From an uncultured Candidatus Melainabacteria bacterium (GTDB lineage Bacteria > Cyanobacteriota > Vampirovibrionia > Gastranaerophilales > Gastranaerophilaceae): 64,000 nucleotides of DNA. A program made the position numbers and the translations under genes. Under the pieces are notes generated by a model. That model saw nothing but the letters and a program-made list of their open reading frames with translations, was not told the origin of the DNA and did not search any database. Below are positions 61,183-64,000 of this stretch, piece by piece (the stretch's first letter is position 1; every line of letters starts with the position of its first letter). The stretch lies in the NCBI GenBank assembly GCA_934728585.1, contig CAKVDZ010000003.1:62001-126000 (forward strand), given 5' to 3'.

Positions 61183-61210
61183 TTGCCAAGTTTATTTTTT
61201 TTGATACGAT
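61183..61210 (+). promoter_or_regulatory. Promoter of the GH57 gene, leaderless type
   Basis: -35 TTGCCA (61183-61188), 16 nt, -10 TACGAT (61205-61210), 7 nt, ATG at 61218. No Shine-Dalgarno sequence. Confidence 0.5.
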
Positions 61211-61217
61211 TAAATTG

Positions 61218-63467
61218 ATGGTAGGTGAACAAAAAAAACTTTCTATAGCATTCTATTGGCACATGCATCAGCCAGTTTATAAACTAAACCCTGATAGCGA
61301 TTTTTTGATGCCTTGGGTTAGAATGCACGCGGTTAAAGACTATTTGGATATGGTTCTTTTGATGAACAATTATCCAAAATTGAAGTTGAATTTTAACCTT
61401 GTACCACTTTTACTTCAATCACTTATTGATTACGGTGAAAATGGCGCACAAGACGTTCATTCTAGATTAAGTATATCAAAAATTGAAGATTTGTCAGATG
61501 ACGATAAAAGATTTATTTTAAACAACTTTTTTGATGCAAACTTTCAATCAATGATTTCGCATCACGAAGCATATACTGCCCTTTACAAAAAAAGAGTTGA
61601 AGACAATATTTTTGATATTGACGCTTACTCTGACCAAGAGTATTCAGATATTATGGCGTGGTTCAATCTTGCTTGGTTTGACCCGATTTATGGCGAAATT
61701 TATCCAGAACTTCAAGAACTTGCTGACAAGGGCTGTAATTTTACTCTTAAAGACAGAATTAAAATTCTTGAGTACCAAAGGGAAATTATTCGTCAAATAA
61801 TTCCAACTTACCGCAATTTTATGGAAGCTGGTAAAATAGAAATTACTACAAGTCCATATTATCACCCTATTTTACCAATTTTATTGGATATAAAATGTGC
61901 ACACAGAAACATTCCAAACCCAGAAGTTTTGCCAACAAACTTAAAAATGGCAAAAGATGCTGTTGCGCAAACAAAAATGGCTTTAGATAAAATGGAAGAA
62001 CTTTTTGGACGCAGACCAAAAGGAATTTGGCCACCTGAACAATGCGTAAGCTCTAAAACATTAGAAATGTTGGCTGATTTAGGTGTTGAGTGGACTATTT
62101 CCGATGAGGGAATTTTAGCAAACTCAATTAACTTTGAATTTGTTAGAGATTTTAGAGGTTATTTGGCTGACCCTTACCATTTATTAAAGACTTACGAATA
62201 CAAGACTCAAAATTCAAAGATAGATGTTATTTTCAGAGATTCTTTAATTCCAAACTTAATCAGTTTTGAATATCCTCACACAGACCCACAAAAGGCAGCA
62301 AATGACCTTTACGACAGAATTAAAGTTATTCAAAGCAAAATTTTTGCATCACCTGATGATACACACTTATTAACAATTGCCCTCGACGGTGAAAACTCTT
62401 GGGAAAATTACCCAGATGATGGTTCAGAATTTTTAAAAACTATTTATCAATTAATCGAAGATGACACTACATTAGAAACAGTTCTTATCAGCGATTATAT
62501 TGAGCAAGACAAAAACAAAAAACAACTTCCAAAAATCTACTCTGGTTCTTGGATTAACAGAAATTTTCAACTTTGGATTGGAGAACCTACAAAAAACCAA
62601 GCTTGGAATTTGTTGAAAAAGGTTCGCGACGACTTCACAGAATTTGTTGAAGACAACCCAGATAATCCAAACATAGAAAAGGCTCGTCAAGAATTATACA
62701 TGGCAGAAGGTAGTGATTGGTTCTGGTGGTATGGTGAGCCGAACCATTCAGGGCAAGATCATATCTTTGATTACTTGTTCAGAGAACATTTGAAAAATAT
62801 TTATAGATTTTTCAATCTTCCAATTCCAACTGTTTTGGAAACTCCGTTAGTAACCCTAAACTTTAATCCGTCAAATATTCCAACAGAATCAATGTCACCT
62901 GTTATAGACGGTCAAGATAGAATTGACGACGAATGGCTTAACGCAGGTGTAATCAATCTTCCTGATTTACCAAACGCAGAAGAAGCAAGACTTTTTGAAA
63001 AAATCAAATTTGGTTTTGATAAGGACAACCTTTATTTGAGATTTTACATTGATAATGAAGTTAAAGAAAACAATACAAATGTTGTTCATCAAATGTATTT
63101 GTACTTCAGAAACAAAGACAAACGTCAAAACCTTTCAAACATAAGACTTATCAACAAAACAGAAGACGTATACCAATTAGTACACGAAAAATTTAGCACA
63201 GAACTAAGACTTTCTCTGGTAAACGGCATGTTAAGACCTTTGCAATTTTCTAAATCAATGCAAGGTGGCTTGTGGTATGTGCAAGACCCAGAGTCTGTAA
63301 AAGTAGCTTATGACAACGTTATAGACATAAGTATTCCTTTTGATGTAATAGACATTGATTACGGAGAAATGGTTGAATTTTTCTTTGCAACAGCTGATTT
63401 TGGCATAATGGAAACAGCTATACCGCAAGAACTATTATTAACTATGCAACGTCCAAAAGCCGACTAA
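61218..63467 (+). CDS. Glycoside hydrolase family 57 protein
   Basis: 749 residues from ATG 61218 (MVGEQKKLSIAFYWHMHQPV). A TTG at 61155 would place the start upstream of the promoter. GH57 enzymes act on glycogen and starch as amylases, pullulanases or transglycosidases. The catalytic blocks are WHMHQP (about 14), GIWPPEQ (nucleophile Glu about 274) and IALDGEN (acid Asp about 390). The C-terminal 200 residues form a beta-rich DUF1926-like or carbohydrate-binding region. No signal peptide, so it probably degrades internal glycogen. It converges with yjbQ, overlapping by 4 nt. Confidence 0.88.
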   Translation: MVGEQKKLSIAFYWHMHQPVYKLNPDSDFLMPWVRMHAVKDYLDMVLLMNNYPKLKLNFNLVPLLLQSLIDYGENGAQDVHSRLSISKIEDLSDDDKRFILNNFFDANFQSMISHHEAYTALYKKRVEDNIFDIDAYSDQEYSDIMAWFNLAWFDPIYGEIYPELQELADKGCNFTLKDRIKILEYQREIIRQIIPTYRNFMEAGKIEITTSPYYHPILPILLDIKCAHRNIPNPEVLPTNLKMAKDAVAQTKMALDKMEELFGRRPKGIWPPEQCVSSKTLEMLADLGVEWTISDEGILANSINFEFVRDFRGYLADPYHLLKTYEYKTQNSKIDVIFRDSLIPNLISFEYPHTDPQKAANDLYDRIKVIQSKIFASPDDTHLLTIALDGENSWENYPDDGSEFLKTIYQLIEDDTTLETVLISDYIEQDKNKKQLPKIYSGSWINRNFQLWIGEPTKNQAWNLLKKVRDDFTEFVEDNPDNPNIEKARQELYMAEGSDWFWWYGEPNHSGQDHIFDYLFREHLKNIYRFFNLPIPTVLETPLVTLNFNPSNIPTESMSPVIDGQDRIDDEWLNAGVINLPDLPNAEEARLFEKIKFGFDKDNLYLRFYIDNEVKENNTNVVHQMYLYFRNKDKRQNLSNIRLINKTEDVYQLVHEKFSTELRLSLVNGMLRPLQFSKSMQGGLWYVQDPESVKVAYDNVIDISIPFDVIDIDYGEMVEFFFATADFGIMETAIPQELLLTMQRPKAD

Positions 63468-63880
63468 TATATTATTTGAATATACACTGTTCTTGTACGA
63501 GCTTTATTATCAAAGTCTATTAAAACAACCTGTTGCCAAGTTCCTAGTTGTAACGCTCCATCAATCAACGGTATAGACAGAGAGTTACCCATAATTGCGG
63601 CCCTTACGTGCGCATAACCGTTACCGTCGTGCCAAGTATCATCATGGTGATATTCAATATTTTGTGGCGCAATTCGTTCCAAAGCCTCTGGCAAATCTAC
63701 TAACAACCCTGGTTCAAACTCAATTGTTGTAAGTGAAGCTGTACTTCCTGAAACGTAACACAGAACAGTTGCATCTTTTAGAGAATGAAGATACACACTA
63801 TTTTGAACATTTTTAGTAATATCGATTATATCGGTAAAACCTTGAGTATTGATTTGAAACTTTTCATTAATTATTGGCAT
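63464..63880 (-). CDS. yjbQ: YjbQ family protein (UPF0047)
   Basis: 138 residues. Members have weak thiamine-phosphate-synthase side activity, and the main role is unknown. The signature blocks are GSTASLTTIEFEPGL, YHHDDTWHDGNGYAHVRAAIMG (with the conserved histidines) and GTWQQVVLIDFDN. AAAGGAG precedes the ATG at 63880. The stop overlaps the GH57 stop by 4 nt in the convergent arrangement. Confidence 0.93.
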   Translation of the reverse strand: MPIINEKFQINTQGFTDIIDITKNVQNSVYLHSLKDATVLCYVSGSTASLTTIEFEPGLLVDLPEALERIAPQNIEYHHDDTWHDGNGYAHVRAAIMGNSLSIPLIDGALQLGTWQQVVLIDFDNKARTRTVYIQIIY

Positions 63881-63967
63881 GACAAAACTCCTTTATTTAT
63901 ATATTAAAAAAACAGAGTATCTAAATATGCCTATTTTCAAAAAATCATCACATATTTTTACAATTGC

Positions 63968-63993
63968 AAAAAAAAAGGGGCTGTTTAAGCCCC
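63968..63993 (-). terminator. Terminator of a minus-strand gene beyond the window
   Basis: Stem GGGGC / GCCCC with a 7-nt loop, followed on the minus strand by nine T (63968-63976). It would end a transcript entering from the right edge before yjbQ. Confidence 0.75.
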
Positions 63994-64000
63994 GTGAATT

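Overview
The window is compact, AT-rich bacterial chromosome. It most likely comes from a non-photosynthetic relative of Cyanobacteria: Vampirovibrionia (formerly Melainabacteria), probably order Gastranaerophilales. The placement rests on the ribosomal order infA-rpmJ-rpsM-rpsK-rpsD-rpoA-rplQ-truA-rplM-rpsI, on prepilin-like proteins with an AFTLAETLVVMGIIG N-terminus, on PPi-type phosphofructokinase with GH57 glycoside hydrolase, and on scattered flagellar genes. No photosynthesis gene is present. This is inference from protein resemblance, not from a phylogeny.

Layout. 1-4.95 kb: ribosomal/RNA polymerase operon on the minus strand, read from a promoter before infA, with a foreign-looking 110-bp inverted-repeat element between rpmJ and rpsM. 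5-14.1 kb: a minus-strand operon fliE-fliF-(fliG position)-fliH-flhA-yidD, followed by a membrane protein and a patatin phospholipase. 14.2-19.8 kb: MenG/UbiE methyltransferase, a cation efflux protein, FliT-like/FliS/FlaG-like genes, an asparaginase and a prepilin gene whose 5' end carries a poly-G tract and an in-frame palindromic repeat. 19.9-31.7 kb: argS, mgtE, a CHAP hydrolase, ychF, secA, a truncated prepilin beside an XRE regulator, TPR and PilZ proteins. 31.8-40 kb: a four-carbon sugar kinase, a small ssb, two PlsC acyltransferases, a phosphohexomutase, tRNA-Leu(GAG), a glycosyltransferase and an amino acid permease. 40-50 kb: a cysteine-rich secreted protein, a second intact prepilin with a pentanucleotide repeat before its promoter, a 5'-nucleotidase-like enzyme, ruvA, PPi-PFK and a 754-residue orphan. 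50.5-54.6 kb: prmC, fliJ, fliK (with a perfect 159-bp tandem duplication) and a rod/hook gene. 54.9-64 kb: an orphan, ileS, a dicarboxylate/glutamate symporter, fba, a GH57 enzyme and yjbQ.

How it fits together. The cell appears to be a flagellated, sugar-fermenting bacterium with PPi-PFK, class II aldolase, a phosphohexomutase and GH57 for glycogen or starch. Export parts (FlhA, FliH), chaperones (FliS, FliT-like), the hook-length ruler FliK and a PilZ protein are spread over at least four loci.

The most interesting signals are: simple-sequence repeats at the 5' ends of two paralogous prepilin genes, which suggest phase variation; the perfect internal duplication in the FliK ruler; a set of genes whose -10 box sits 6-8 nt before the start codon (leaderless transcripts); and promoter-like or operator-like motifs shared by otherwise unrelated lineage-specific genes. 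No complete novel defence or biosynthetic system was found.
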